Assembly (NCBI GenBank): GCA_012719125.1
Contig: JAAYAY010000009.1
Coordinates: forward strand, 56,420-120,419
Source: Planctomycetaceae bacterium
GTDB lineage: Bacteria; Planctomycetota; Planctomycetia; Pirellulales; Thermoguttaceae
DNA length: 64,000 nt
Direction of reading: 5' to 3'
Position numbers and translations under genes: made by a program. Positions within the stretch are counted from its first letter, which is position 1. Each line of letters opens with the position of its first letter. This document shows positions 30,359-40,017 of this stretch, in pieces. Under the pieces are notes generated by a model, which worked only from the letters and a program-made list of their open reading frames with translations, was not told the origin of the DNA and did not search any database.

Positions 30359-30435
30359 GGAAAAAGGTGACAGTCACCTTTTGTGCGAAGCACCCGAAGG
30401 GCCGTTCCGGCAAAAGGTGACTGTCACCTTTTTCC
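30359..30435. repeat. Palindromic element with 25-bp perfect arms (GGTGACAGTCACC core)
   Basis: The arm at 30359-30383 is the exact reverse complement of 30411-30435, and each arm is itself nearly palindromic around GGTGAC/GTCACC. It separates the EF-hand gene from the large lyase-like gene and could act as a terminator. It resembles the elements at 8466 and 62235 in design. Confidence 0.9.
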
Positions 30436-30472
30436 TCCTGGAATCACGCAACCTTATCCCGTGGAGAAGAAC

Positions 30473-33400
30473 ATGTCGAGCGTTGCACCCGTACTCCGCC
30501 AATTCGCCGTCGTCTTCGTTCTGTCTGGGCCGATCGCCTTTGGGGCAGAATCCAAGACGAGCGTACTTCTCCCTCTGAACGGTACCGAACAAGTCACCGC
30601 GACGTATGAGCAGAAGGATGCCCAACGTTTTCTCGAAAACGCGTCCGACAAGGCTGACACCGTCGACGGCAACGGCGCCCTCCACTTCGGCGGCACCTCG
30701 CCGACCCGCAAGGGGAGCAAGTACTTCGGTGTCAGGCTCGCCTTGCCCGCACCGATCGACCTGACGAAGCATAGCGTCCTGTTTCACGCCCGCACCAATC
30801 AGCCGGGCACGACGGCGGCACTCTACGTCCGGGCCTACAACCGGGGCGAAAAGGAACCCGCCCTGAGCTACAACTCCTGGGATGCACAACTCACCCAAGC
30901 CTGGCGCGAGTTCCGACTCCAGCCGGGCCTCTCAATGACCGGTCTGGCCTGGGAGAAAAGCGTCGTCGCCGATCGCACGCCGGCGGCCGTCGATCGGTTC
31001 GAGTTCATCATCGGCACTCGCGAAAACAACGTGCCGGTCGACATGCTGCTCGACAACGTCCGTATCGCCCCCAGACTGATCTCGCTCCAGGAACTCCAGT
31101 CGGTTCACCCCAGCAACCCCGATACGCCGCTCGTGGCGGACGGCAAGGCGGTCGTGACGATTCTCCACCCCGATACCGAGGCCGGACGCCGGGCAGCCGC
31201 GGCCGTGGCGGCAAGCATCGCCGATCGCACCGGCGCGGCCCCGGCCGTTCGAGCCGCCGCCGAAGCCGATCGAATGCCCGGCGGGCCGGCGATCCTCCTG
31301 GGCAACGTCGACAACAACCCGGCCATGTTGCTGCTCTATGCCCGCTACATGACCCCCGCCGACAGCATCTGCCCCGGCGCCGGCGGTGCACTGGTGCACA
31401 CGATCTGCGATCCCTTCGGGCGCGGGGCAAACGTCGTTGTGGCCGGCGCCACCGACGACGCCGGCCTGGACCGGGCCGCCGAAGTGCTCTCGGGCGTCAT
31501 CCGCCGGCAGGACAAAGCCGCCTTGCTCACGCTGCCGCGCCTGTTTGAACGGCACTACGGCGAGTCGTTCCTCAAGCGATTCGCCTGGGCCGACGACGAA
31601 CCGGCCGCCAATCGGCTCGAGCGCGGCCTGCAGGACGGGCAAAAGGCCCTCGACGAAGGACGCCATTGCTCGGTCGCCAGCGTGCTCAGTTCCGTCGCCA
31701 ATCGCTACCGATTCACCGGCCACAGCGTCGAGGCCGAGTTGTTTGTCAAGCTTTGGGATCTCTACGCCGAAAGTGCCGTGGCCGATCCGCGCAAGTACGG
31801 CGGGCCGTGGGGATTCGACAGCGATTTCCCATCCCTTCAGGTCGTCACCGGCTGGGACCTGATTGAAGACGACCCCGCGCTCTCCGGCGACGACCGCTTG
31901 CGGACCACCAAGAACATGGGCCGGTGGCTCACCGAAGCGGTCGTCCCCAAGTGTGCCGGTGCCGCCACGAGCACTCACGTTCCCCATAACCACCAGACGT
32001 TCCCCGGGCTGGGCGCTCTGGCGGCCGGACTCTATTTGACCGCTCATTATGATACGGTCGAAGGCCGGGTCTGGCTCGACATCGCCGACCGCATGTTCAC
32101 CCGCCAGACCGGCTACTTCAAACCCTACGAAGACTGCAACGGCTACCAGTGGCTCACCAACGGGCACCTCATGCGATACTGCGTGGCGCGGCCCGACTTC
32201 ACGCTCTTTGAGAACGGCAACGGGGCCCGCATCGTCGACTACTGCATCGGCACCATGAACAACCTGGGCTATCAAGTGCCCTACGGCGACACCGGCTCCT
32301 GGCAGTGTTGGAACAGCGAGATGGTCTGCCTCGACACCTTCGCCTTCGCCACCGGTTCTGCCGAAGCCCGCTGGGTCGCCAACCTGAAACGTAGCGTCAA
32401 AAACACCGCCGAAACCCACGCCTTCTACCAACTCGCACCCGCGGAACGCCCCGATGCGTTCGACGGCGTCCGGGTCTGGCCGGTCGAGCCGCAGTACTAC
32501 GCCACCCACGGCGCCGAGAACCGTCCGCCCGTGGAACGTTGTTTCGACAAGATCGCTTTCCGCGAGTCGCTCGATCGGGCCGCCGCCTACCTGCTCCTCG
32601 ACGGGCTGAGCAACGGCGGCCACAAGCATCTCGACGGCAACAGCCTGCCCCAATTGACGCTCTTCGACCGGATCTGGCTCGCCGACAACGACTACTTCAA
32701 AGCGCCCGTCAAGTTCCACAACTCGGTCGCCGTGTTTCGCGACGGGCAGTCCAAGGCAATTCCGCCCTACGCCGAACTCCTCGGCGCAGGCCAGTCAGAA
32801 CGCTTCGGCTACAGCAAGACTCGACTGGAGGACTACGCCGGCGCCGACTGGGTCCGCACCGTCGTCTGGCTCAAGGAACTGCAGGCCTTCGTCGTCCTCG
32901 ACCAGCTCACCGCCCGCAGCGACCAGGAGTACCAGTTCCGCACCCTGTGGCACGGTGTGGGCGAGGCAACGCTCGACGAATACGGACTGCTGTTGACCCA
33001 GAAGGGGCCCAGCCTGCGAATCGACGTCGCCCCGGGCCCGCAACTCGACTTGCAGGCCGACACCGACCTGGGCGCGAACTGGAAGGGCTATCCCCGCGCC
33101 GACCCCGTCGTGCAGTCGCTCCAGGCCGTGGCCACCGTCAAGCTCAAGCAGGGCGAAACCTATCTGTTCGCCAGCGTGCTCCACGGAAAGGCCGACGGTA
33201 CCACCCAGCCCTGGAAGATCGATTTCCTCGCCGACTCGCCGGGCATCAAGCTCGCCGCGGGTGAAAAGACCTTCGGCATCGCCCTTGGGCCCTACGACGG
33301 CGATACGGTCGAGGGGTATTTCAAGACCGACGCGGAGTGTATCGTCATTTCCGATGCCGCCCTGTCGTTCCTGGGCATCACCCGAGCCGCAATTGCCGGA

Positions 33401-34597
33401 GTGGATCTCTACAAGGCCGACGACGTGAGTCACGTCGACCTGCCGATTCCCGAGGCCGCCGGCTGGCTGGCCCGTGCCCCCCTCTGCAAACCGGTCGCGA
33501 ACCTCAGCGCTGCCGCCGACGCCCCCGCCCACCAGGTTCGTTGGTCCGCGCAACTCGGGTCCGACAGCTCCAAACCCTTGCACGTCACTCGCCTGGCCGG
33601 CGCCTCATCCGGCGGTACGCGGCAGCCAGACACCATCCTTGTCGCAACGGCGGAAGGCACCCTCTTCGCCCTTGCCCCCGACGGCTCCACGCGTTGGACC
33701 GTCGATGCCGGCAGCCAGCTCAACGACGTAACGGCCGCCGATCTTACCGGCGACGGAAAGGACGAAATCGTGCTCGCCCGGCAGGACCACCTCGTGCAGG
33801 TCCTCGACGCTTCCGGCCAGGAACTCTGGAAGAAAACCCTGGAGTACTACCGGCGGCCGCCCTACGTGAATCTGGTTCGCACGGGCGACATCGACGGAGA
33901 CGGCACCCCCGAGGTGATCGCCGGGGGTGAGAACTGGCGTTTCTACGCCTTCGAGGCCGACGGAACGGAACTCTGGAACTATGAGAGCGTCCACCCCTCG
34001 CGAGCCGGCGCCGTGGTCGACCTCGACGGCGACGGAAAAGCCGAAGTCCTTTGCGGTACGCACTACTATTGGGCAACCGCCCTGAACGCCGACGGTACGG
34101 CACGATGGAAGTGCAGCTTCGGCCCCATCTGCTACGATATCGCCACCGGCCGGTTCGACCAGAGCCGGCGCCGGGGCGTGGTGTTCGGAAGTGGTGACGG
34201 CAAGGTCCACCTGGTCGATTCCGCCGGAAAGATGCAGATGGAGTACGACACGGGCGACGAAGTCAAGCACGTGGCTGCCGGCGATCTGGACGGCGACGGC
34301 GTCGACGAAGTCCTGGCCGGCTCGCTCAACTACAACGTCTACTGCTTCGGCGCCGACAAGCAGCGGCGCTGGCGGCTCGATCTGGGAGCCCCCGTCTCCG
34401 CCCTGGCGATCGTCCCCCAAAAACCAGGCGATCTGGCGATCGCCGGCACCGCCCAAGGGCGGCTTGCGACGATCGACGCCAAGGGAAACATCCGGGCCGT
34501 GAGCCAGTTGAATTCCGAAGTTCGCGACATCCTGGTCTGCCCCGACTCGGTCGTCGTCGCTGCAGCCGACGGCCGCGTGACGAGTCTTATCCCGTAG
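30473..34597 (+). CDS. Large exported heparinase II/III-like protein fused to an FG-GAP/VCBS-type beta-propeller
   Basis: The 1374-residue protein starts at ATG 30473 (GTGGAGAAGAAC upstream) with a signal peptide (VLRQFAVVFVLSGPIAFGA). Residues ~25-195 look like a carbohydrate-binding beta-sandwich. About 380-690 is helical, consistent with an alpha/alpha toroid. About 690-1000 carries heparinase II/III-like marks: GGHKHLDGNSLPQL near 714, KFHNSVAVFRDG near 749 and DWVRTVVWLKELQAFVVLD. From ~1040 to the end there are at least five propeller blades with DLTGDGKDEIVLA, DIDGDGTPEVIAGG and DLDGDGKAEVLCG calcium-type motifs. It probably degrades an acidic polysaccharide outside the cytoplasm; substrate and activity are inference. 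Confidence 0.8.
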   Translation: MSSVAPVLRQFAVVFVLSGPIAFGAESKTSVLLPLNGTEQVTATYEQKDAQRFLENASDKADTVDGNGALHFGGTSPTRKGSKYFGVRLALPAPIDLTKHSVLFHARTNQPGTTAALYVRAYNRGEKEPALSYNSWDAQLTQAWREFRLQPGLSMTGLAWEKSVVADRTPAAVDRFEFIIGTRENNVPVDMLLDNVRIAPRLISLQELQSVHPSNPDTPLVADGKAVVTILHPDTEAGRRAAAAVAASIADRTGAAPAVRAAAEADRMPGGPAILLGNVDNNPAMLLLYARYMTPADSICPGAGGALVHTICDPFGRGANVVVAGATDDAGLDRAAEVLSGVIRRQDKAALLTLPRLFERHYGESFLKRFAWADDEPAANRLERGLQDGQKALDEGRHCSVASVLSSVANRYRFTGHSVEAELFVKLWDLYAESAVADPRKYGGPWGFDSDFPSLQVVTGWDLIEDDPALSGDDRLRTTKNMGRWLTEAVVPKCAGAATSTHVPHNHQTFPGLGALAAGLYLTAHYDTVEGRVWLDIADRMFTRQTGYFKPYEDCNGYQWLTNGHLMRYCVARPDFTLFENGNGARIVDYCIGTMNNLGYQVPYGDTGSWQCWNSEMVCLDTFAFATGSAEARWVANLKRSVKNTAETHAFYQLAPAERPDAFDGVRVWPVEPQYYATHGAENRPPVERCFDKIAFRESLDRAAAYLLLDGLSNGGHKHLDGNSLPQLTLFDRIWLADNDYFKAPVKFHNSVAVFRDGQSKAIPPYAELLGAGQSERFGYSKTRLEDYAGADWVRTVVWLKELQAFVVLDQLTARSDQEYQFRTLWHGVGEATLDEYGLLLTQKGPSLRIDVAPGPQLDLQADTDLGANWKGYPRADPVVQSLQAVATVKLKQGETYLFASVLHGKADGTTQPWKIDFLADSPGIKLAAGEKTFGIALGPYDGDTVEGYFKTDAECIVISDAALSFLGITRAAIAGVDLYKADDVSHVDLPIPEAAGWLARAPLCKPVANLSAAADAPAHQVRWSAQLGSDSSKPLHVTRLAGASSGGTRQPDTILVATAEGTLFALAPDGSTRWTVDAGSQLNDVTAADLTGDGKDEIVLARQDHLVQVLDASGQELWKKTLEYYRRPPYVNLVRTGDIDGDGTPEVIAGGENWRFYAFEADGTELWNYESVHPSRAGAVVDLDGDGKAEVLCGTHYYWATALNADGTARWKCSFGPICYDIATGRFDQSRRRGVVFGSGDGKVHLVDSAGKMQMEYDTGDEVKHVAAGDLDGDGVDEVLAGSLNYNVYCFGADKQRRWRLDLGAPVSALAIVPQKPGDLAIAGTAQGRLATIDAKGNIRAVSQLNSEVRDILVCPDSVVVAAADGRVTSLIP

Positions 34598-34699
34598 CGG
34601 CCGGATTCGAGAACTCGTTCTCTCGGGCAGATATCATACGTCCCTCCTGTTCCTGCGGTTACCGTAGTGTGCATCTCGGCGGACCGTCGCCGTTCCTTG

Positions 34700-35080
34700 C
34701 TACGTAGGGCCGCCCCGTTCGCGAAGCCGCTCAGCGCAATGCTTCGCCACACGCGCTCCGGGCTTGCCCTCGAGTTCCTCGGCAAGAGTCTCAAAAAGCT
34801 CCACGGCCTCCGCGAAATCACCGTATCGCTCGCACCTCTCGGCCCGCCGGAACATCAAGGTGATGTGATCCTCCTGACGCCGCTGGTCCGGATCCCCGCG
34901 CATCGCCAGTTCACGTTCGATGGGCCACTCGCTCGTTGCCAGATACAGCCACCAGACAAGATTCACGATCGGAATGACTGCCAGAACTCCCGTGAATCGT
35001 GAGAACCCCATCTTGTGGAAAATGGCCCCGAACACAGCCGCCACAATCGCCACGACAGCAAGTCCAATCAGTATCTCCAT
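34700..35080 (-). CDS. Small membrane protein with charged C-terminal helix
   Basis: The 126-residue protein has two membrane segments (EILIGLAVVAIVAAVFGAI at 2-20 and FTGVLAVIPIVNLVWWLYLA at 29-48). A cytoplasmic-looking charged helical region follows (RRAERCERYGDFAEAVELFE, then LAEELEGKPGARVAKHCAER) with TPR-like spacing. ATG 35080 has AGGAC upstream; the frame is open much further upstream but without protein character. I do not recognise a named family. It stands between convergent and same-strand genes with no operon evidence. Confidence 0.65.
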   Translation of the reverse strand: MEILIGLAVVAIVAAVFGAIFHKMGFSRFTGVLAVIPIVNLVWWLYLATSEWPIERELAMRGDPDQRRQEDHITLMFRRAERCERYGDFAEAVELFETLAEELEGKPGARVAKHCAERLRERGGPT

Positions 35081-35240
35081 GGGCGGTGTCCTATACGTGT
35101 GATGTCCCGGATCATGGCACCGTACATCCGATCGATCAAAGGCTGACGCGTAGCGCTCCGCCGCCGCGCTACAACCGAAGGAGAACGCGCCGAGGCGCGT
35201 CAAGATCTTCTTCAGTTCGAGCATGGGTGGGTATGCCGCG

Positions 35241-35957
35241 TCAAGGCGTGTCGTCAAACTCAGGAACCTGGGCGGAAGTGCCTTCTCCGGTGGGATGATC
35301 TCGAAGTTCGTCCGGAATATCGAACCGCATCTTGATGAACACGGCGACTGCGTGCTTCGCCGCAATCTCGGCCTCACTCCCCTCGCCGGAAAACCTGCAC
35401 GAGCCGGATTCGTCCCTGGCGGCTCCCAAGAGGCAGCCAATGGTGTAGGTCTCTCCGAGTCCGAGGTTCTCGTGGTTGTAGGAAAGGGGCATCTCAGAAT
35501 CGGCTTTCTTGAATGGGTCATCCAACCACCACGACGTAACAGAACCGAACGTCCCGAAGTACCAGCGAGTTCTGGACGAGTCCGTTTCGGATACGTCGGA
35601 GGGATCGTAACGATTGAGGAAGATCCGCCCGGACAGACGCTCTCCTTTGGCCGGCGTGAGTTTCTCGATGCGACACAGTTGGCGATCGAGAGTGCCGCCC
35701 ACATAGGTCTTCATCCATGTCGTGCACGTGACATTCTCCGGAGCAGAGCAGTCGAAAGCGAACTGCTCCAACCCCAGTTGCCCGAACAGGTGACTCGTAT
35801 CGTCACTGGAACGTGCACGAACGAACGAATCAACCGGTACCGGGCTCGCCGTCGGCGAGATCGCAGGTCTTACCCGAATGCCGCAGCCGACAATGAAGAA
35901 TAGACCAGACAGAACGATGATTCCCTGGCATCCAACCTGATAACATCTACTCGTCAT
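35241..35957 (-). CDS. Predicted lipoprotein of unknown function
   Basis: The 238-residue protein starts at ATG 35957 with an excellent ribosome-binding site (GAGGTGGG). It has a lipoprotein signal: GIIVLSGLFFIVGC with the modified Cys at about residue 25. The mature part has several cysteines (FDCSAPENVTCTTW, TIGCLLGAARDESGSCRF) that could pair as disulfides, and a beta-rich pattern (RWYFGTFGSVTSWWLDD). No family is recognised. It would be anchored in a membrane facing the periplasm. Confidence 0.72.
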   Translation of the reverse strand: MTSRCYQVGCQGIIVLSGLFFIVGCGIRVRPAISPTASPVPVDSFVRARSSDDTSHLFGQLGLEQFAFDCSAPENVTCTTWMKTYVGGTLDRQLCRIEKLTPAKGERLSGRIFLNRYDPSDVSETDSSRTRWYFGTFGSVTSWWLDDPFKKADSEMPLSYNHENLGLGETYTIGCLLGAARDESGSCRFSGEGSEAEIAAKHAVAVFIKMRFDIPDELRDHPTGEGTSAQVPEFDDTP

Positions 35958-36090
35958 GAGCCCACCTCGGATCTGTTGGTTGATGTGCGAACTCCTTTCA
36001 GAAGAGATCCTACCACCGCGATCCAGTATTGCGATTCCCCACCCGGAATGCAACGGCAATCGGCGGCCCCCCCCGTCCAGGCTTCACCCT

Positions 36091-36723
36091 TCACCCTTCA
36101 TACAGTCTCAGCTCGCAAACGCCGAACTGGCCGACTGTCTTCTGAATGACCAAACGAACCGCTGTCGTTCGAACGGGATCGAACTGAATCACCCGGCGAC
36201 GCTGTTCGTTGCCGCGCACTCGCGCGACCGTTTGCCAGGCGCCGTCCACCAGCGCCTGAACGTCGAAATCGACGCCCGCGTCCTCTCGCGTCTGAAAGCT
36301 GACGTGGAGCGAGGCCGCCTCGGCCGGCTCGGGCAGAGCAAGTTGAATCCAGTGGGGTGAAGGTTCGGCAAGATCGGGAATCCAGGCATTGCGATTGCCC
36401 CCGACCGCACGGTTCCACCCGTCGATCGCATTTTCCGGCCGCGGAACCGGCTGCTCCATCCTGATCGGCTCGGCGCCGGGCGTGAGCCGGAACTTGTAGC
36501 AGAAGGGAGTCGGCTGCACGTCGCCGTAGGAAGCCCAGTGCCCGACCGAGCAACCGATCATCGGCGCCGGATAGAGGTGCCAGGAGATGGGCGTGTGCTG
36601 TTCAACGTTGATGTGCTGCGGCCGGCCCGCTTCGAGACCGGCGTGGATGGGAGACTGCACCCAGCCGGCTTTTCCCGGCAGCACTTCGGCCTCGGCACAA
36701 GCCAGATCTTCCGGGCCGAGAAA
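36091..36723 (-). pseudogene. C-terminal fragment of a larger enzyme ending in an F5/8-type-C-like domain
   Basis: This frame runs from a stop (TGA, 36726-36724) to 36091 and has no convincing start codon. Its first part (LPGKAGWVQSPIHAGLEAGR, then SWHLYPAPMIGCSVGHWASY) reads as the interior of a larger protein, of a type seen near the C-terminus of planctomycete FAD-dependent oxidoreductase-like enzymes. The last ~120 residues (ENAIDGWNRAVGGNRNAW, then HWIQLALPEPAEAASLHVSF and TAVRLVIQKTVGQFGVCELRL) look like a discoidin/F5/8 type C carbohydrate-binding fold. The 5' boundary coincides with a palindrome at 36729-36759, so the gene appears to have lost its 5' part. A short independent gene starting at GTG 36684 is less likely. 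Confidence 0.6.
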
Positions 36724-36728
36724 TCACC

Positions 36729-36759
36729 GGGCCGGCTTGCTGCTGGAGCAAACCGGCCC
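36729..36759. repeat. Short palindrome at the broken edge of the enzyme fragment
   Basis: GGGCCGGCTTGCT (36729-36741) pairs with AGCAAACCGGCCC (36747-36759) with one mismatch and a 5-base loop. It lies just beyond the point where the coding fragment loses its upstream part. Confidence 0.75.
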
Positions 36760-36867
36760 CGTGTGGGATGGGCCTTCAGTTGTCTCTCGCTCTCCGGCGA
36801 GGCGGATCTAAGCAGACGGCCATGCCCTTCCGGCCGTCCGCGGCCACGCCCTTGGGTGTCGCTCCGT

Positions 36868-38352
36868 TCAGTCCCACCACCACTGGCCGTCAGCCAGGTT
36901 GACCTCTGTGCTGGCCCGAAGTCCGGCCACTTTGCCGTCGTCGGCCTGTATATTCTCGGGTTTCAGGGCCATTTCGGCCTCGATCTGAACGCCGCCGCCG
37001 ATCGGGGTCATCAGCGTGCTCCCCTTCCAGATCGCGTTCACCGCCGACTCGACCTGAGTCGGGGCATTGTAGAGCCGGACCGGGAAAGCCGCCTCGCTGC
37101 CGAGCACGGTCATTTCCCAACCGGTCTTGTGGTACATGTCTTCGCGCTGGATGTACGCGGCCGCAACCAGCATGTCGACCAGGTTTCGCAACTCGGCATA
37201 GACCGGCGACACGGCGGCCAACTGCGGATAGACGCGAGTGAAACTGGTCGTGAAGATCGTGCTGGCCCGGTTGCCCGAACCGGACACCGATCGCGTGCCC
37301 GACGAACTGACCACTTCCTGCTCGTCGACCACCTTCACGCCGTCTCCGACCAACTCCATGGCCATCCCGTCGTCGCTGGTTCGCACGCATTCGTAGTCGG
37401 GCACGAAGAACCAGCGGGCCAAAGCATTTCGCGACATCTGGGCCGGACTGGCTGACTCGACGAAGGTCGTCAGCCCTCGGACCTGGGGAAGTTCCAGGCC
37501 GATCCCGATCAGCTTCATGCGGTAGTCGGCTTCGACGAGCACCTGGGCAAATCGCGTGTCGGCAGGTATGCCGTCGACCCGAACGGTCTGCATGCCAAGG
37601 CTGGTTCGCAGGCCGTTGGCAAGATACTGGGTCTGGGCGGGCGTTGCCGTTCTGCCCGTCGATCGGAGGAATCGCTGCATCGAAGCAAGCCCCTCCGGCG
37701 TCGGATCGATCGAGCAGCCGACCATGGGCGTTTTGGTCTGATCCGGTGGGAAGGCACGCAGGGCCACGACCATGTCCTGGAGTTGCAGCACCGGGCGTCC
37801 CGAACGCAGGCCCGTCATTCGCCCGTCGGCCTCGGGAGCCCAACCTTCCGCCGGGCCGGCAATGACGATGTCGCGCGACTCGGGGTAGAGGAACACATAA
37901 CGCAAACGCTGGAGGCCCGCCAGATAACGCATCTCGTCGGTCAGCACTCCGCCGTTGTCCGAGATCGCCTTCTCGAGACGGGTCAGCGAGACCTTGCGGA
38001 GGTCGCTCGGACGGGAAAGCTCGCGGGGCAGCGTCGCCTGGGCGGCAGCCACTTGCTGACGACGCAGCATGCCGCTCGGGTCGGAAACCATGTTTCGGTG
38101 CAGCACGCCTTGGGCATCCACGATCACACCCGCGCTGCCGCCACCCCCTTGGTTGTTCTGATTGTTCTGGTTGTTCTGGTTGTTGCCGCCCTGGTTGTTG
38201 CCTCCCTGATTGGGGCGGTTACCGCCACCGCCCTGGTTCTGGTTGCCTTGATTCTGCTGGGCCCATACATCACCGGCCAGCAGCCCGAAACACGCCATGG
38301 CGACGGCTGCCAAGCGGACGGGCGTTCGGATTCCGAGTGCTTGCCAACGCAT
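36868..38352 (-). CDS. Exported DUF1598 protein
   Basis: The 494-residue protein has a signal peptide (LAAVAMACFGLLAGDVWA) and an Asn/Gln/Gly-rich low-complexity stretch (QNQGGGGNRPNQGGNN and similar, about 33-75). The DUF1598-type body follows (KVSLTRLEKAISDNGGVLTD, EMRYLAGLQRLRYVFLYPES, DIVIAGPAEGWAPEADGRM, QTVRVDGIPADTRFAQVLVE). DUF1598 proteins are largely confined to planctomycetes and their function is not known. ATG 38352 is preferred, with the signal peptide beginning a few residues later; the frame extends to 38397. It is probably periplasmic or surface located. Confidence 0.85.
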   Translation of the reverse strand: MRWQALGIRTPVRLAAVAMACFGLLAGDVWAQQNQGNQNQGGGGNRPNQGGNNQGGNNQNNQNNQNNQGGGGSAGVIVDAQGVLHRNMVSDPSGMLRRQQVAAAQATLPRELSRPSDLRKVSLTRLEKAISDNGGVLTDEMRYLAGLQRLRYVFLYPESRDIVIAGPAEGWAPEADGRMTGLRSGRPVLQLQDMVVALRAFPPDQTKTPMVGCSIDPTPEGLASMQRFLRSTGRTATPAQTQYLANGLRTSLGMQTVRVDGIPADTRFAQVLVEADYRMKLIGIGLELPQVRGLTTFVESASPAQMSRNALARWFFVPDYECVRTSDDGMAMELVGDGVKVVDEQEVVSSSGTRSVSGSGNRASTIFTTSFTRVYPQLAAVSPVYAELRNLVDMLVAAAYIQREDMYHKTGWEMTVLGSEAAFPVRLYNAPTQVESAVNAIWKGSTLMTPIGGGVQIEAEMALKPENIQADDGKVAGLRASTEVNLADGQWWWD

Positions 38353-38775
38353 TCCACATTTCTCCGATTCGACAGAAATTGGCCGGTACGCTCCCACCGA
38401 TTCGGCCTCGCAACGGGCCGCGGTGGGAGCGGGGATAAGCGTAGTCAGATCTCCAATGAGATGCGTTTCCGCCCACGATCAGCGGAAAGTCGCTACCCCA
38501 TTGATCTTAATTTGGCAACCTGGGCAAAGCAAGAATTTCGTTCCATTTTGGCGGTCGGGGACACTTCTGATCGGGTCTTTCGGGCGGGACCGGAACGCTG
38601 GTCGAGAGCTGGGAAACCGGCTCAAGAACACGAGAGTACTCCACCTAATGGAGGGGTGTTGTCGCCGCTTCATTGTCGCCCGCGGTTCGTCTCTGTAAGC
38701 TAAGATGACTCTGCGTTCGCCGTAGACAAGCAGACGAGAACACTGCGTTGATCTGATCCCCAAGAGCCGAGCAAC
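38353..38775. other. Intergenic region between divergent genes
   Basis: These 423 bases separate the DUF1598 gene from the divergent RraA-like gene. A hairpin TTTCCGC-N9-GCGGAAA lies at about 38466-38488 with no T-run. No gene is supported. Confidence 0.45.
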
Positions 38776-39504
38776 ATGACTTTGTCCCCTGATACGCTGC
38801 GAAAGCTGGGCCAGTACGATACGCCGACGATCTGTAACGTGATCGAGCTCTTCGATGTCCGTCCGAGGAACACCGGGTTCATGGACGGCCGCATTCGAGC
38901 CGGTTTTCCTGAGTTGCCCCCCATGGTCGGATTCGCATCGACCGCCTCATTTCGCAGCGACGCCCCTCCCCTGGGTGGCGACGCTTACGGCGACCTCGCC
39001 GATCAGGTGGAGGCCTTCGGCCGTCTGCCCGGGCCGCCGGTGATGGTCTTCGAAGACTTGGACGATCCCCCGGTCGGAGCCACCTTTGGGGAAGTCATGT
39101 GTTCTGTCTATCAGGGATTCGGTTCGGTCGGGCTGATCACCTCGGGCGGAGGACGCGATCTGCTGCAGGTGAAGGCGCTCAACTACCCTGTGTTCACCGG
39201 GTCGACCATCTGCGCCCATGCCTACTGCCACATTCTTCACCTGGGACTTCCCGTTCGTGTGGGCGGACTCACGGTTCGTCAGGGCGACTTGTTGCACGGA
39301 GATGCGAACGGCGTCACCAGCATCCCGGTCGAGATCGCTTCGGAGGTGGCGGATCTGGCAGGGCCGTTCATTGCGGCCGAGAAGATCCTCCTCGACTACG
39401 TGCGCGGGCCCGGCACCAGAACGCTTGCCGGGCTGGCGGCCGCCCGCGACGAGTTCCAGGCGGCCGTTGCCCAACTTCGCCGCCGGATCGGTCGGCCAGG
39501 GTGA
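38776..39504 (+). CDS. RraA-like / HMG-CHA aldolase family protein
   Basis: The 242-residue protein has the RraA fold pattern: TPTICNVIELFDVRPRN near the start, DLDDPPVGATFGEVM, the conserved SGGGRDLLQVKALNYPVF (G-G-x-R-D substrate/metal site, Asp of RD a metal ligand), and LHGDANGVTSIPVEIA. Members include 4-hydroxy-4-methyl-2-oxoglutarate/oxaloacetate lyases and the RNase E inhibitor RraA. Planctomycete copies are usually annotated as aldolase or dimethylmenaquinone methyltransferase-like, and none of these roles can be fixed here. Its stop is 3 bases from the convergent DinB-like gene. Confidence 0.85.
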   Translation: MTLSPDTLRKLGQYDTPTICNVIELFDVRPRNTGFMDGRIRAGFPELPPMVGFASTASFRSDAPPLGGDAYGDLADQVEAFGRLPGPPVMVFEDLDDPPVGATFGEVMCSVYQGFGSVGLITSGGGRDLLQVKALNYPVFTGSTICAHAYCHILHLGLPVRVGGLTVRQGDLLHGDANGVTSIPVEIASEVADLAGPFIAAEKILLDYVRGPGTRTLAGLAAARDEFQAAVAQLRRRIGRPG

Positions 39505-39507
39505 ACG

Positions 39508-40017
39508 TCACATCCCGGATTCGTCTCCAGAGGGGCCGTAGAGGGCGGGAACGGGTACGTCGTTCACCCGCAGGTAGACGCACAGGTGTGCCCGATGGTG
39601 AATGCTGTGGCTGAGCACGAAGCTGCGCAGCATGGCGCCGCGGGTGGTGGTGAAAATCGTTTGCCCGCCCTTGAGAAGCGCCCAGGGTTTCGCGAACTGC
39701 TCGTCCGAGGCCGCCGCGATCGCTTTGCGGCCGGAAGCCACGTTCTGGTCGAATCGATCGAGAATTTCCTGCTTCGACGCGGGCACGGGCGTTCGGTAGG
39801 GCTCGCCGCCGGGAGGTGCTACGTCGAGCGAATCCTGGTTCAACGACAGATCGGCCCATTTCGGGATCTCTGCCAAGTGCATTCCTACCCACCCGATCGA
39901 GTTCGATTTCTCGTGGATCTTCCAGTCCAGCTTGTCTTCCGGAATCCGCTCCAGCACCTTTCGCGTGGCGGCCATTTCCTGATCGAATTCGGGCAGAATC
40001 GCTTGACTGAGACTCAT
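39508..40017 (-). CDS. DinB-like (DUF664/YfiT-type) metal-binding four-helix protein
   Basis: The 169-residue protein has the DinB-superfamily pattern: a first helix (LPEFDQEMAATRKVLERIPE), SNSIGWVGMHLAEIPKW with the first metal His, and SHSIHHRAHLCVYLR with the second and third His. Some relatives are thiol S-transferases (bacillithiol/mycothiol type); the substrate here is unknown. ATG 40017 has TTGGAGAAAG upstream; the longer frame to 40227 is not supported. Convergent with the RraA-like gene. Confidence 0.85.
   Translation of the reverse strand: MSLSQAILPEFDQEMAATRKVLERIPEDKLDWKIHEKSNSIGWVGMHLAEIPKWADLSLNQDSLDVAPPGGEPYRTPVPASKQEILDRFDQNVASGRKAIAAASDEQFAKPWALLKGGQTIFTTTRGAMLRSFVLSHSIHHRAHLCVYLRVNDVPVPALYGPSGDESGM

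Noticed and set aside
35080..35704. In-frame upstream extension of the small membrane protein gene
   Set aside because: It overlaps the lipoprotein gene antisense and has no protein-like composition; ATG 35080 begins a clear membrane segment.
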